NCBI GenBank assembly: GCA_002441265.1
Contig: DJVQ01000068.1
Coordinates: 32,261-72,545, forward strand
From: Syntrophaceae bacterium UBA6252
Lineage (GTDB): Bacteria > Desulfobacterota > Syntrophia > Syntrophales > UBA6807
DNA: 40,285 nucleotides
Direction of reading: 5' to 3'
Under the pieces are notes generated by a model, which ran no database searches, was not told where the DNA came from, and was given only the letters and a program-made list of their open reading frames with translations. Shown piece after piece: positions 16,110 to 24,373 of this stretch. The position numbers and the translations under genes are program-made. How positions within the stretch are numbered: position 1 is the stretch's first letter; the number at the start of each line of letters is the position of its first letter.

Positions 16110-16777
16110 CAATCCCCGCTTGTATCGGTTCTCTCGCCGGCCTCATGCTTTCCGGCACTGATGCCGAATAGAACCATATCGACGATTTTCACGATTTCCC
16201 GCCGAAGTTCAAATTTAGACCTGTCCTTCAGCCATTCAAAAAACACGGAGCCGCGCAACATATCCAGATGGATCGCAGCCATCTTTATGGGTATATCGGA
16301 TCGTATTTCTCCGGCCTCCTGTCCCTGCCGGATGATTTCGTTCATGATGAGCTGCGTGCCCGTTTCTTCCGGGTGCTCCTCCGGCTCCCTGCAAAAATTC
16401 CTCAGCCGGTATCCGATTGCCACGGCCGCCAGCTCCGGGTTGGCCTCCACCCACGCATAGGCGTTATTCAGTGCCGAAATCAGACGGGATCTCGTATCGG
16501 GCAAGCCTTGAATCATGACGAGATTCTTTTCGGCTATCCGGAGAGAAACATCCCTGACGTGAGCGTCGACAATAGCTTCCTTGACCGGAAAGTAGTTATA
16601 AAGAGTCTTCCTGGCCACGTCCGCGGCTTCGGCGACCTGTTCCATGGTTGTATTTGCGTAGCCGTTCCGTACAAACAGATCAACCGCCGCAGAAATGATT
16701 CTCCGACGGACATCTTTTTTCTTTCTCTCCATCCTGCTTTCACAAGGAGTATCGTTCTTCTTCATCTCTCTCTTCAC
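16109..16777 (-). CDS. TetR/AcrR-family transcriptional regulator
   Basis: From the GTG at 16777 the protein has about 222 residues. The N-terminal TetR helix-turn-helix is clear: IISAAVDLFVRNGYANTTMEQVAEAADVARKTLYNYFPVKEAIV. The C-terminal ligand-binding/dimer domain is not assignable to a ligand. I favour GTG 16777, preceded by AAAAAGGAAGG; ATG 16765 is also plausible. An open frame reaches 16819 but would begin too near the predicted transcript start. It heads an operon with the phosphotransferase gene and probably represses itself and that gene through the palindrome at 16829-16843. The inducer may be the phosphotransferase substrate, by analogy with drug-inactivation operons. Confidence 0.85.
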   Translation of the reverse strand: MKREMKKNDTPCESRMERKKKDVRRRIISAAVDLFVRNGYANTTMEQVAEAADVARKTLYNYFPVKEAIVDAHVRDVSLRIAEKNLVMIQGLPDTRSRLISALNNAYAWVEANPELAAVAIGYRLRNFCREPEEHPEETGTQLIMNEIIRQGQEAGEIRSDIPIKMAAIHLDMLRGSVFFEWLKDRSKFELRREIVKIVDMVLFGISAGKHEAGERTDTSGD

Positions 16778-16828
16778 GACACCTTCCTTTTTAAGCTGGA
16801 AGCACAAAATATTGCACACTGTATTTAT

Positions 16829-16843
16829 TTACACTATGTGTAA
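16829..16843. promoter_or_regulatory. Palindromic operator for the TetR regulator
   Basis: TTACACTATGTGTAA is a perfect 6-bp inverted repeat around three bases. A wider imperfect symmetry (AATATTGCACAC at 16809-16820 against GTGTAATATT at 16838-16847) surrounds it. It lies directly downstream of the -10 box, where a bound repressor would block initiation. TetR binding is inferred from position. Confidence 0.6.
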
Positions 16844-16872
16844 TATTTAGCGTCCTTTTCCCTTTCTGTCAA
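16844..16872 (-). promoter_or_regulatory. Promoter of the TetR-phosphotransferase operon
   Basis: On the minus strand a consensus TTGACA (16867-16872) and TAAATA (16844-16849) are separated by 17 bp; the -10 box abuts the operator. Confidence 0.6.
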
Positions 16873-17103
16873 CCATTTTTTCAAAATACGGGGAGGAACG
16901 ACGCATGGAGGAGCAAAACCGGTTGATCGACCGGATCGAAGGAAAGGTCTTCCCGGCCGGAGAGGAGACACGAGGGCCGTCATCGCCGGGACGTCCGGCA
17001 CGCACCGGGTTCCCGACATCGCAAGAAACACCGGCAAGGCGATCCGCGACCGGGAAACGGGCCCTCGGTCCTCATCCGATGTCCTGCCTTGTCATACCCG
17101 AAA
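16873..17103. other. Intergenic region with a possible gene remnant
   Basis: At 16905 an ATG is preceded by a good GGGGAGGAA ribosome site and opens a short rightward frame (MEEQNRLIDRIEGKVFPAGE...). It continues as protein-like sequence only if the frame shifts near 16968 (then VIAGTSGTHRVPDIARNTGKAI). It soon runs into the terminator and the end of the neighbouring gene. This could be the broken start of a lost gene, but no family is recognised. Confidence 0.25.
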
Positions 17104-17137
17104 AAAAAGCCGCGGCGTGGCGCAGCCCCGGCTTTTT
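17104..17137 (-). terminator. Terminator of the IPTL-CTERM gene
   Basis: AAAAAGCCG (17104-17112) pairs with CGGCTTTTT (17129-17137), and GGC with GCC inside. Read leftward, the stem of about 12 pairs ends in a run of T residues just after the stop of the large repeat-protein gene. It is nearly symmetric and may work both ways. Confidence 0.65.
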
Positions 17138-17163
17138 CAGGTTTCCGGCTTTCTTACAGGATC

Positions 17164-20100
17164 CTATGCAGCCGTGTCTTTCCTCTTCCTGATGAACGCG
17201 ATGCCCGCCCCGGCCATCAGCAGCGCAAAGACGATCAGGCCCCATTCGGAGAGGGCTGGAATGGCCTCATCGCCCGTCGTCGAGAAAATGACATCCCTGC
17301 CGTAGGCCGTTCCCGCCGCATTGGTCGCATAGGCCCGGACGTAGTAGGAAGTATTGGGGCTCAGTCCGGTGAGGGTGCTCGTGAATGCGCCGCCTCTCGC
17401 GCCTTCCGATGTGTTGGAATCGGCGACCGTCGGATGGACGGAGGTGCCCCAGCAGACGCCCCTCGCGGACATCGGATAGTAGCCCGTATCGGTGACGTTC
17501 CCCCCGCCGGTCGCCGACATGGCCGTTACGGCGGTCACATCGGCCGTTGTGACAACGGGAAGTCCGGCCGGACCGGTCGTGAAGGTCCTGTCCGCACCGC
17601 AGGTTTTTCCCGCACTGTTCTCGGCGCATACCCGGTAATGATACAGGGTCTCCGCATCCAGCAGATCAATGCCGGCGCTGACCGCCGTGTCGGCGGCGCC
17701 GGTGACGGGGCTTTGTCCCGCCGTGGCCGTCCGGCCGTAGCCCGTTGTCTTGCCGTATTCGAAGATCACAACGGTGCCGCCGTTATGGGCATTCACCGTG
17801 CCGTGGAGCGTGGCGCCGTCGGACCCGATATCGGCCGCTTCCCCGGTGGTCGCCGATGGCGGCAGGATTCCCGTGAAAAAGGTCATGTCCGCGCCATATG
17901 CGGTTCCCGAACCGTTCCGGGCCGCCACCCGGTAATGGTAGACGGTGTCGGCGCTCAAACCGGACAGGGCGGCACTGACAGCCGTGCCGACGAAGCCTGT
18001 TATCGGGCTCTGAACGGCTGTCACCGCACTCCCGTAGGACGCCGTCAATCCGTATTCGAAGGTGACCGTTGCGGTGTCGTTGCCGGCGTTCACCGTTCCG
18101 TTCAACATCGCCCCCGACGTGGTTACCGTCGTGGCCGCATCGGTGACGGCCACGGGGGGGACGTCGGCGGTGGTAAAGCTCATATCGTTGCCGTAGACCG
18201 TTCCCTCGGCGTTTTGCCCCGCGGCCCGGTAATGATAGGTGGTGCTGGGAATCAGGTCGGCACCGGTGGCGCTGACAGCCGTGTCAACGGAACCGCCGAC
18301 CGTTCCCGGGTCCGCCGCGATGGTTCTGCCGTAACCGGTGGTCTCGCCGTACTCGAAGATCACCCCGGTGTCGTTATGGTTCGCATTGACCGTACCGTTG
18401 AAGGTGGCGGTCGTGCCGCCTACCGACGAAGCGGCGTTGGTGGTGACCGCCGGGCCGCTCAGGGTGGTGAAGGTCATGTTGCCGCTGTAATAGGAAGCGC
18501 CGGCATATGCCCGTACCCGGTAATTGTACAGGGTGTTCGGGATCAAACCGGTAACGTCCGCACTGACCGGCGTGTCGCTGTTCCCGGAGACTGAATTCGG
18601 AGTTGCGGATACCGAGCTGCCGTAACTCAGATCCGTGCCGTATTCGAAATAGACGTTGAATGCCTGTGAGTTGGCATTGACCATTCCATTCAACGTGGCA
18701 CTGGTAGTCAGCACATTGGTTGCAGGATACACCGCAACGGCGGGATTCAGTGTCGTGAGGAACGTCATGTCCGCGCCGGCGCTGGTGCCGTTGGCATTGG
18801 TTCCCACGACCCGGTAATGATAGGTCGTATTGAAGCTCAGACCGGTGATGATTTTGCTGACCGGGACGCCGACCCCGGTCACCGGGCTCTGGTCGGCGGT
18901 TACCGTGGTGCCGTAGGCGGTGGTTGTGCCGTACTCGAAGGTGACGGTGGTGCTGGAATTGTTGGCCGTCACCGTACCGTTCAGCGTCGCCCCGTCGAAC
19001 AACACCGATGTGGCGGCATTGGTGGTGACGACAGGGGCGGCCCCCACCGTGGTGACAAAGGTCCTGTCCCCGCCGCAGGTGGTGCCCTGGGCGTTCTGGC
19101 CCACGGCCCGGTAATGGTAGACCGTGTCGGCGCTCAGACCGGTGACGGCCCTGCTGACGGCCGTGTCCGAGGATCCGTTCACCGGGCTTTGATCGGCCGT
19201 CACGGTGGTGCCGTAGGCGGTGGTCAGGCCGTACTGGAAGGTGGCGGTCGTGCTGGTGCCTTTGGCATTGACAGTGCCGTTCAGGGTGGCCCCGGACGTG
19301 CTCACCCCCGACACCTCGAGGGTGGTGACGGCGGGGGCGGCCAGGGTGGTGAAGGTCATGTCCGCACCCTGGGCGGTGCCTCCCGCGTTTACGGCGAAGA
19401 CGCGAAAATGATAGGTCGTGTCGGGAGCCAGCTCGGAAAGAAGGGCACTGACCGCCGCGCCGGAGGAACCGGTCACGGTCCCGGGCAGGGCGACGGACGT
19501 CTTGCCGTATGCGGCGGTCAAACCGTATTCAAAGGTGACGGTCGCATCGGTTCCGTTGGCGTTGACCGTGCCGTTCAGCGTGGCCGTCGTCGTTCCCACG
19601 GACGACGCCGCTCCGGTGACGGCGGTCGGCGGCGTCACTCCCGGCGCGAAGGTCCTGTCCCCGCCGTACGTGGTTCCGCCGGCATTCACCGCCACGACAC
19701 GATAGTGGTAGGTGAGGCCATTGGTCAAACCGGAGAGGGACCGGCTCACCGCCTGGTCGGTGGAACCGATGACCGGGCTTTGATCGGCGACAACGATGGT
19801 GCCGTAGGCCGTGGTCGGGCCGTACTGGAAGGTGACGGTCGTGCCGCCGCCGTTGGCGTTGACCGTGCCGTTCAGCGTGGCCGTCGTCGCTCCCACGGAC
19901 GACGCCGCTCCGGTGACGGCGGCGGGGGCCTGAGACTGTGTGGTGAAGGTCATGTCCGCACCCTGGGCGGTGCCTCCCCCGTTCACGGCGACGACGCGAA
20001 AATGATAGGTCGTGTCGGGCAGCAGTTCATCGAGGACGGCGCCGACGGCCGTTTCCGTATCACCTGAAAAGGGACTCGGAGTCGCCGTGACGGTGCTCCC

Positions 20101-22305
20101 GTAGCCGGTGTCCAGCCCGTACTCGAACGTGACGGCGGTTTCCGCGCCTCCGGGGTTCACGGAGCCGCTGAGGATTGCGATGGTCGAGGCGACACCGGTG
20201 GCGGCGGTGGTGGTCGCCGTCGGCGCCGTTCCGACCGTCCCGATGGTAAAGGTCCTGTCGCTGCCCTGGACGGTCCCGCCGGAGTTTGCCGCCACCACCC
20301 TGAAATGGTAGGTGGTGTTGTTCGCAAGTCCGGAAAGATTCGCGGTGACGGCATGGGCGACGCTGAGGTTCGTGGTCAGAGGGCTTTCATCGGCGCCCAC
20401 GGTTGTCCCGTAAGCGGCATCCGTTCCGTATTCGAAGGTGACCGTGGTCTCCGAGCCGCGGGGATTCACCTGACCGTTCAGGGTGGCGCTGTCCGCCCCG
20501 ATGCCGGACGCCGCCGAAGTCACGGCGGCCGGCGGAAAGGTCGTGGTGTGAAAAGTCGCGTCGCCGCCGAAAGCGGTGCCGCTTGCGTTTACGGCCGCGA
20601 CGCGAAAATGATACGTGGTGTCGGGCTGGAGTTCGCCGAGGGCGGCGTTGACGGCGGTGTTGGTCGTTCCGGAAACGGGGCTCTGATCCGCGGAGGCCGT
20701 CTGGCCGTAACCGGTGTCCAGTCCGTACTCGAACGTGACGGTGGTGGCGGCGTTATGGGCATTGACCGTTCCGTTCAACACGGCCCCCTCGGCGATCACC
20801 AGCGTGGCGGCCTGGGTGGCTGCGGTTGGGGCGGCCGGTATGGACGTGACAAAGGTCCGGTCCCCGCCGCAGGTGGTGCCCTCGGCGTTTCGGCCCACGG
20901 CCCGGTAATGGTAGACCGTGTCGGCGCTCAGACCGATGACGGTTACACTCACCGCCGTGTCGGCGGAACCGGTGACCGGGCTCTGATCGGCCGTCACGGT
21001 GGTGCCGTAGGCGGCCGTCGTGCCGTACTCGAAAGTGACGGTCGTGCTGCTGCCGTTGGCGTTGACGGTGCCGTTCAGGGTCGCCCCGGAGGAACCCGGT
21101 TCCGATACCGGATCTGTCGCGACGGCGGGGGCCGCCAGGGTGGTGAAGGTCATGTCCGCCCCCTGGGCGGTGCCTTCCGCGCTCACGGCGACGACGCGAA
21201 AATGATACGTCTTGTTGGAAGCCAGGCCGGAAAGAAGGGCACTGACCGCCGTGTTGGTGACACCGGTCACGGTCCCGGGTACGGCGACGGCGGTTTCACC
21301 GTAAGCGGCGGTCAGGCCGTATTCGAACGTGACGGCCGTACCGGCGCCGTTGGCGTTGACGACGCCGTTCAGGGTGGCCTCCGCGGCGCCGACCCCGCTT
21401 GCCGCGTTGGTGACGGCGGTCGGCTGCGCCGCTCCCGGCGTGAAGGTCATGTCTCCGCCGTACGTGGTTCCGCCGGCGTTCACCGCCATGACACGATAGT
21501 GGTAGGTAAGGCCTTCCGTCAAACCGGTGAGGGACCGGCTCACCGCCGTGTCGGCGGAACCGGTGACCGGGCTCTGATCGGCCGTCGCCGTGATGCCGTA
21601 GGCCGTGGTCGGGCCGTACTGGAAGATGACGGAGCTGCTGCTGCCGTTGGCGTTCACAAGACCATTGAGGGTCGCGGAGGCGGTGCCGACGTTCGCGGCC
21701 GCCTGGGTGGCCGCCGCCGGGGGAAGATACATCGGGACGGTGAACGTCATGTCACTGCCGTAAGTGGTGCCCAGGGTGTTCTGGGCCACGATCCGGAAGT
21801 GATAGGTCGTTCCGGAGGTCAGGCCCGTGATCCCGGCGCTGACGGCCGTGCCGGCGAAGCCGTTGACCGGGCTCTGATCGGCTGATGCCATGGCGCCGTA
21901 AGCCGTCGTCAATCCGTACTGGAAGGCGACGGTCGTGCCGCCGCCGTTCGGGTTCACCAGGCCGTTGAGGGTGGCGGACGCGGTGCCGACATCCGTGGCC
22001 GCCTGGGTGACCGCCGTCGGGGGAAGCGTCGCCTCGCAATAATTGATGATCCCCATTCCCGGGATCAGGGAACCGCCGTCCTCGACGATCAGGTTCCCGC
22101 ACTCCGTGATCGTGCCGCTGTCCAGGATCAAGGTTCCGCCGCTTTCCACGGTCAGATCCTGACAGTCCAGATCGATGGTGGCGCCGTTCAGGGTGAACGT
22201 GCCGCCGTCGTGAATCGTCAATCCTCCGGCACAGGCGGGAGGAACGGGGGACAGCCCGACAACGAGAAAGAACATAAGCACCATGCAGAAGACAGGCCTT
22301 CTCAT
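17164..22305 (-). CDS. Giant secreted Fn3-like repeat protein with IPTL-CTERM-type sorting tail
   Basis: This 1713-residue protein starts with a signal peptide (MRRPVFCMVLMFFLVVGLSP...ACAG) and a short beta-solenoid-like segment (LTVESGGTLILDSGTITEC). About fifteen related repeats of roughly 98 residues follow. Each has the pattern ATLNGTVNANGS-TTVTFEYGTTTAYG-ADQSPVTGS-TAVS-L-GL-TTYHYRVVA-N-GTTYGADMTFTT, typical of fibronectin-III-like beta-sandwiches. A sixteenth, divergent unit (about residues 1580-1677) follows. The protein ends IPALSEWGLIVFALLMAGAG plus IAFIRKRKDTAA: motif, membrane helix and basic tail of an IPTL-CTERM sorting signal, usually processed by an exosortase-type enzyme (not in this window). 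It is probably a surface stalk or adhesin. The ATG at 22305 has GGAGAG 8 nt upstream. The S74-chaperone gene lies 93 bp upstream on the same strand. Confidence 0.87.
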   Translation of the reverse strand: MRRPVFCMVLMFFLVVGLSPVPPACAGGLTIHDGGTFTLNGATIDLDCQDLTVESGGTLILDSGTITECGNLIVEDGGSLIPGMGIINYCEATLPPTAVTQAATDVGTASATLNGLVNPNGGGTTVAFQYGLTTAYGAMASADQSPVNGFAGTAVSAGITGLTSGTTYHFRIVAQNTLGTTYGSDMTFTVPMYLPPAAATQAAANVGTASATLNGLVNANGSSSSVIFQYGPTTAYGITATADQSPVTGSADTAVSRSLTGLTEGLTYHYRVMAVNAGGTTYGGDMTFTPGAAQPTAVTNAASGVGAAEATLNGVVNANGAGTAVTFEYGLTAAYGETAVAVPGTVTGVTNTAVSALLSGLASNKTYHFRVVAVSAEGTAQGADMTFTTLAAPAVATDPVSEPGSSGATLNGTVNANGSSTTVTFEYGTTAAYGTTVTADQSPVTGSADTAVSVTVIGLSADTVYHYRAVGRNAEGTTCGGDRTFVTSIPAAPTAATQAATLVIAEGAVLNGTVNAHNAATTVTFEYGLDTGYGQTASADQSPVSGTTNTAVNAALGELQPDTTYHFRVAAVNASGTAFGGDATFHTTTFPPAAVTSAASGIGADSATLNGQVNPRGSETTVTFEYGTDAAYGTTVGADESPLTTNLSVAHAVTANLSGLANNTTYHFRVVAANSGGTVQGSDRTFTIGTVGTAPTATTTAATGVASTIAILSGSVNPGGAETAVTFEYGLDTGYGSTVTATPSPFSGDTETAVGAVLDELLPDTTYHFRVVAVNGGGTAQGADMTFTTQSQAPAAVTGAASSVGATTATLNGTVNANGGGTTVTFQYGPTTAYGTIVVADQSPVIGSTDQAVSRSLSGLTNGLTYHYRVVAVNAGGTTYGGDRTFAPGVTPPTAVTGAASSVGTTTATLNGTVNANGTDATVTFEYGLTAAYGKTSVALPGTVTGSSGAAVSALLSELAPDTTYHFRVFAVNAGGTAQGADMTFTTLAAPAVTTLEVSGVSTSGATLNGTVNAKGTSTTATFQYGLTTAYGTTVTADQSPVNGSSDTAVSRAVTGLSADTVYHYRAVGQNAQGTTCGGDRTFVTTVGAAPVVTTNAATSVLFDGATLNGTVTANNSSTTVTFEYGTTTAYGTTVTADQSPVTGVGVPVSKIITGLSFNTTYHYRVVGTNANGTSAGADMTFLTTLNPAVAVYPATNVLTTSATLNGMVNANSQAFNVYFEYGTDLSYGSSVSATPNSVSGNSDTPVSADVTGLIPNTLYNYRVRAYAGASYYSGNMTFTTLSGPAVTTNAASSVGGTTATFNGTVNANHNDTGVIFEYGETTGYGRTIAADPGTVGGSVDTAVSATGADLIPSTTYHYRAAGQNAEGTVYGNDMSFTTADVPPVAVTDAATTVTTSGAMLNGTVNAGNDTATVTFEYGLTASYGSAVTAVQSPITGFVGTAVSAALSGLSADTVYHYRVAARNGSGTAYGADMTFFTGILPPSATTGEAADIGSDGATLHGTVNAHNGGTVVIFEYGKTTGYGRTATAGQSPVTGAADTAVSAGIDLLDAETLYHYRVCAENSAGKTCGADRTFTTGPAGLPVVTTADVTAVTAMSATGGGNVTDTGYYPMSARGVCWGTSVHPTVADSNTSEGARGGAFTSTLTGLSPNTSYYVRAYATNAAGTAYGRDVIFSTTGDEAIPALSEWGLIVFALLMAGAGIAFIRKRKDTAA
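17275..22023 (-). repeat. Tandem coding repeats of about 290-300 bp (about 16 units)
   Basis: The repeats of the preceding protein are visible in DNA as recurring blocks such as 'gcgttgaccgtgccgttcag' about every 300 bp (for example near 19559 and 19859). Some neighbouring units are closer to each other than to the rest, which points to unit duplication within the gene. Confidence 0.8.
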
Positions 22306-22398
22306 GATTGTCTCTCCATCACGTTATGGCATCGGGAAGAACATCAAATCAGAGCCGCCGGGTTTCAAAAGATCCCGAAATCAACGTTGATCCGTTCC

Positions 22399-23859
22399 TC
22401 ACAGGGCATCGCCCGGGGACCGGCCTCGAGACACGTCCTTGAGTTCTTTTTCGAGGTCGGCGATCCTGCTTGAAAGTTGTTCGATCACCTTCTGCTGTTC
22501 CTGGGCGACTTTGGCGAGCACCGCCACGACGTCCATGGGGTTCAGGGATTTCCGGCTGTTCGTCGCCACGAGGTCCGGGACTTCCTCGGAGATGAACCCG
22601 ATGGACTCCTCGCCCGGGTCGGTCTTGTAACGAAACCGCACCGGCCGGAGTTCCCTCAGGGCGTTCATCGCCTCCCCGGTCTGGAGGGTCTGAATGTCCT
22701 CCTTGTACTCCCGGCTGCTTCCCACTTCGAGATTTCCGAGAACCAAAGCATTCCCCGCCACATGCAGTTTCGCCTCGGGAGACGAGGTCCCGATTCCCAC
22801 TCTTCCGCCGTCATCATTTCTCAGGCAGAGGGTGTCGTCCGGCGTGTCGTTCTGAATCCGGAACGGAAGTTTACCCGAGTGCGTGACGTCGCGGACGAAG
22901 AAGAAGCTTTCGTGGCCGCCGACATCCCACGCCTGGGCCGTCCATCCCATCGTGCCGTCTTGGTCGAATCGAATCGTGGGCGCGTTTCCATACGCGATGT
23001 GCAGGTTCATGGCCGGCGTCGCGGTCCCCATGCCGATGCGGCCGTAATCCTGAACGTACAGGGAATTGGCCGGGGCCCCGGCCTTGATCTTGAAGGGCAC
23101 ACGCCCCGCCGTGGAGTCTTCCACGGCAAAGTAATTGGCCCCCCCGTTGGTGGAGTCATTGATGACGATCCGCCAGTCATTGCTGGGGAAACTGCCTGAG
23201 TTGCTCGTATCCGAGAAATGGATCCTGAGGTTGTTTTCCTTGAGTCTGATCGTGTCGAAGCCGAAGTTCTCCCCGTTGACGGCATCGGTCCCGACGCCGA
23301 GGCTGTACTGAACGATCACGTCGTCATTAAAAACCTGGTCCGCGTAAGCATTCGGCACCAGAAAATCCATGAACATTCCCAGGGCCGCCGAGGCCACGGA
23401 AAAGACATTCCCGAGGAAACCGGTTTCCTTGTCCGACGGGGGGAGGATGGCGCCTCCCCTGACGTACACCGTGCCCGACTGCTGCCACGGGCGGATGCGC
23501 TCTTCCGGTTCCTGACCCTGATCCCTCGTCGTTTTCCGTTCGCCGAAGCCGGCACGGACCTCCCAGGTGTAAAGGCCGTCCTCGGCCCCTTCGGGCGGCG
23601 ACCACCGGATCGGGTCCCCGCCGGTGCTCTGCTCGCTGATCACGTCCCCCCCGGGATCGGCGACCCGGAGCATCATGTAGGTCACCCCGGAAGTCGCGGC
23701 CGTGACGAGGATGCCGTCCGTGTTGATTTCCACGCCGGCCGCCTCCTCGGCGAAAGCCCTCACGGCCATGCCGGTGTGAACGAGCAGCAAGGCAAGAATG
23801 ATCAGCAAAACGGCCTTGAATGAACGTCCGGTGAAGGGTGAAAGAGTCATCTCATTCAT
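22399..23859 (-). CDS. Exported protein with C-terminal Peptidase_S74 intramolecular-chaperone domain
   Basis: From the ATG at 23859 (GGGAGG upstream) the protein has 486 residues. An N-terminal signal/anchor (FKAVLLIILALLLVHTGMAV) precedes a beta-rich region. Two phage-tail-like beta motifs follow (RIGMGTATPAMNLHI and RVGIGTSSPEAKLHVAG). Last comes the chaperone domain, with SSREYKEDIQTLQTGEAM and LRPVRFRYK...ESIGFISEEVPDL. The conserved Ser and Lys of the self-cleavage dyad are present in SSREYKEDI. A C-terminal heptad-like helix (VIEQLSSRIADLEKELKDV) would trimerise. S74 domains assist folding of trimeric phage spikes and some bacterial surface fibres, then cut themselves off. No phage genes are nearby, so a surface fibre seems likelier. 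It is probably co-transcribed with the repeat protein downstream. Confidence 0.82.
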   Translation of the reverse strand: MNEMTLSPFTGRSFKAVLLIILALLLVHTGMAVRAFAEEAAGVEINTDGILVTAATSGVTYMMLRVADPGGDVISEQSTGGDPIRWSPPEGAEDGLYTWEVRAGFGERKTTRDQGQEPEERIRPWQQSGTVYVRGGAILPPSDKETGFLGNVFSVASAALGMFMDFLVPNAYADQVFNDDVIVQYSLGVGTDAVNGENFGFDTIRLKENNLRIHFSDTSNSGSFPSNDWRIVINDSTNGGANYFAVEDSTAGRVPFKIKAGAPANSLYVQDYGRIGMGTATPAMNLHIAYGNAPTIRFDQDGTMGWTAQAWDVGGHESFFFVRDVTHSGKLPFRIQNDTPDDTLCLRNDDGGRVGIGTSSPEAKLHVAGNALVLGNLEVGSSREYKEDIQTLQTGEAMNALRELRPVRFRYKTDPGEESIGFISEEVPDLVATNSRKSLNPMDVVAVLAKVAQEQQKVIEQLSSRIADLEKELKDVSRGRSPGDAL

Positions 23860-24373
23860 GATGTGCGCCTCCCTGATCAAATATGTTTTTTAACTGAAGA
23901 TAAACTCACATCCGTCCAAAACGGTTTTCAAGGGCGCCGTTCATCAGGTCCGGGCCTGTTGAAGCAAAAAAAACGGCACCTGTGAAAAGGAACCTGCGGG
24001 GACATTTATCAGCATCTTTGTCCGGATTCTATGCTTTTTTTTTAACGTGAATGTCTTGAAGGAGCCTGCGACACCAAAGCAGCGAAGGAAATCCAGTGGA
24101 TGGGCGTCCGGGACCGCTTCGCGAGATCGCCAGGCGAGCCACTTCTTCTTCCTGTTTTCTTACTGAAATAAAGAACCGCTTCCATTCAAAGCCCCGGAAT
24201 CGCGCCTTTCCCGATTTCCTCTTTATTTTCACGGGGACGGGACATATAATCGGCCGGTCGGCCGCGTCAGGGGGACGGGCGCGCCGTTGAAAAAACTTCC
24301 AAAGCGGACATCCCTTCGATTTTCTGTCACAGGCCGGTCCGGGGAATGGTCTAACGGGCAAAAGGGGGAACCG
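23860..24373. other. 514-bp divergent intergenic region
   Basis: This separates the leftward S74 gene from the rightward sigma-factor gene. I see no credible gene. A T-tract at 24032-24041 follows a weak AGCAT/ATGCT pairing. A TATAAT at 24245-24250 with a poor -35 (TTTATT, 17 bp upstream) is a candidate promoter for the sigma-factor gene. Base composition is more AT-rich than in the flanking genes. Confidence 0.5.

Noticed and set aside
12933..17163. Integrative element with att sites at the tRNA
   Set aside because: The block begins next to tRNA-Leu, but I found no second copy of the tRNA 3' end and no integrase gene, so only a tRNA-adjacent acquired block is proposed.
17089..21885. Three long rightward open frames (17089-18594, 18817-20067, 20305-21885) opposite the giant repeat gene
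   Set aside because: They are mirror images of the repeat array: Gly/Arg-rich repetitive translations with no start signals, while the leftward frame has a signal peptide, repeats and sorting tail.
17275..22023. CRISPR array
   Set aside because: The repeats are about 300 bp, coding and in frame; there are no short direct repeats with unique spacers anywhere in the window.
22399..23859. Prophage tail-fibre gene
   Set aside because: The S74 domain is phage-like, but no other phage structural, lysis or integrase gene is nearby and the protein has a bacterial export signal.
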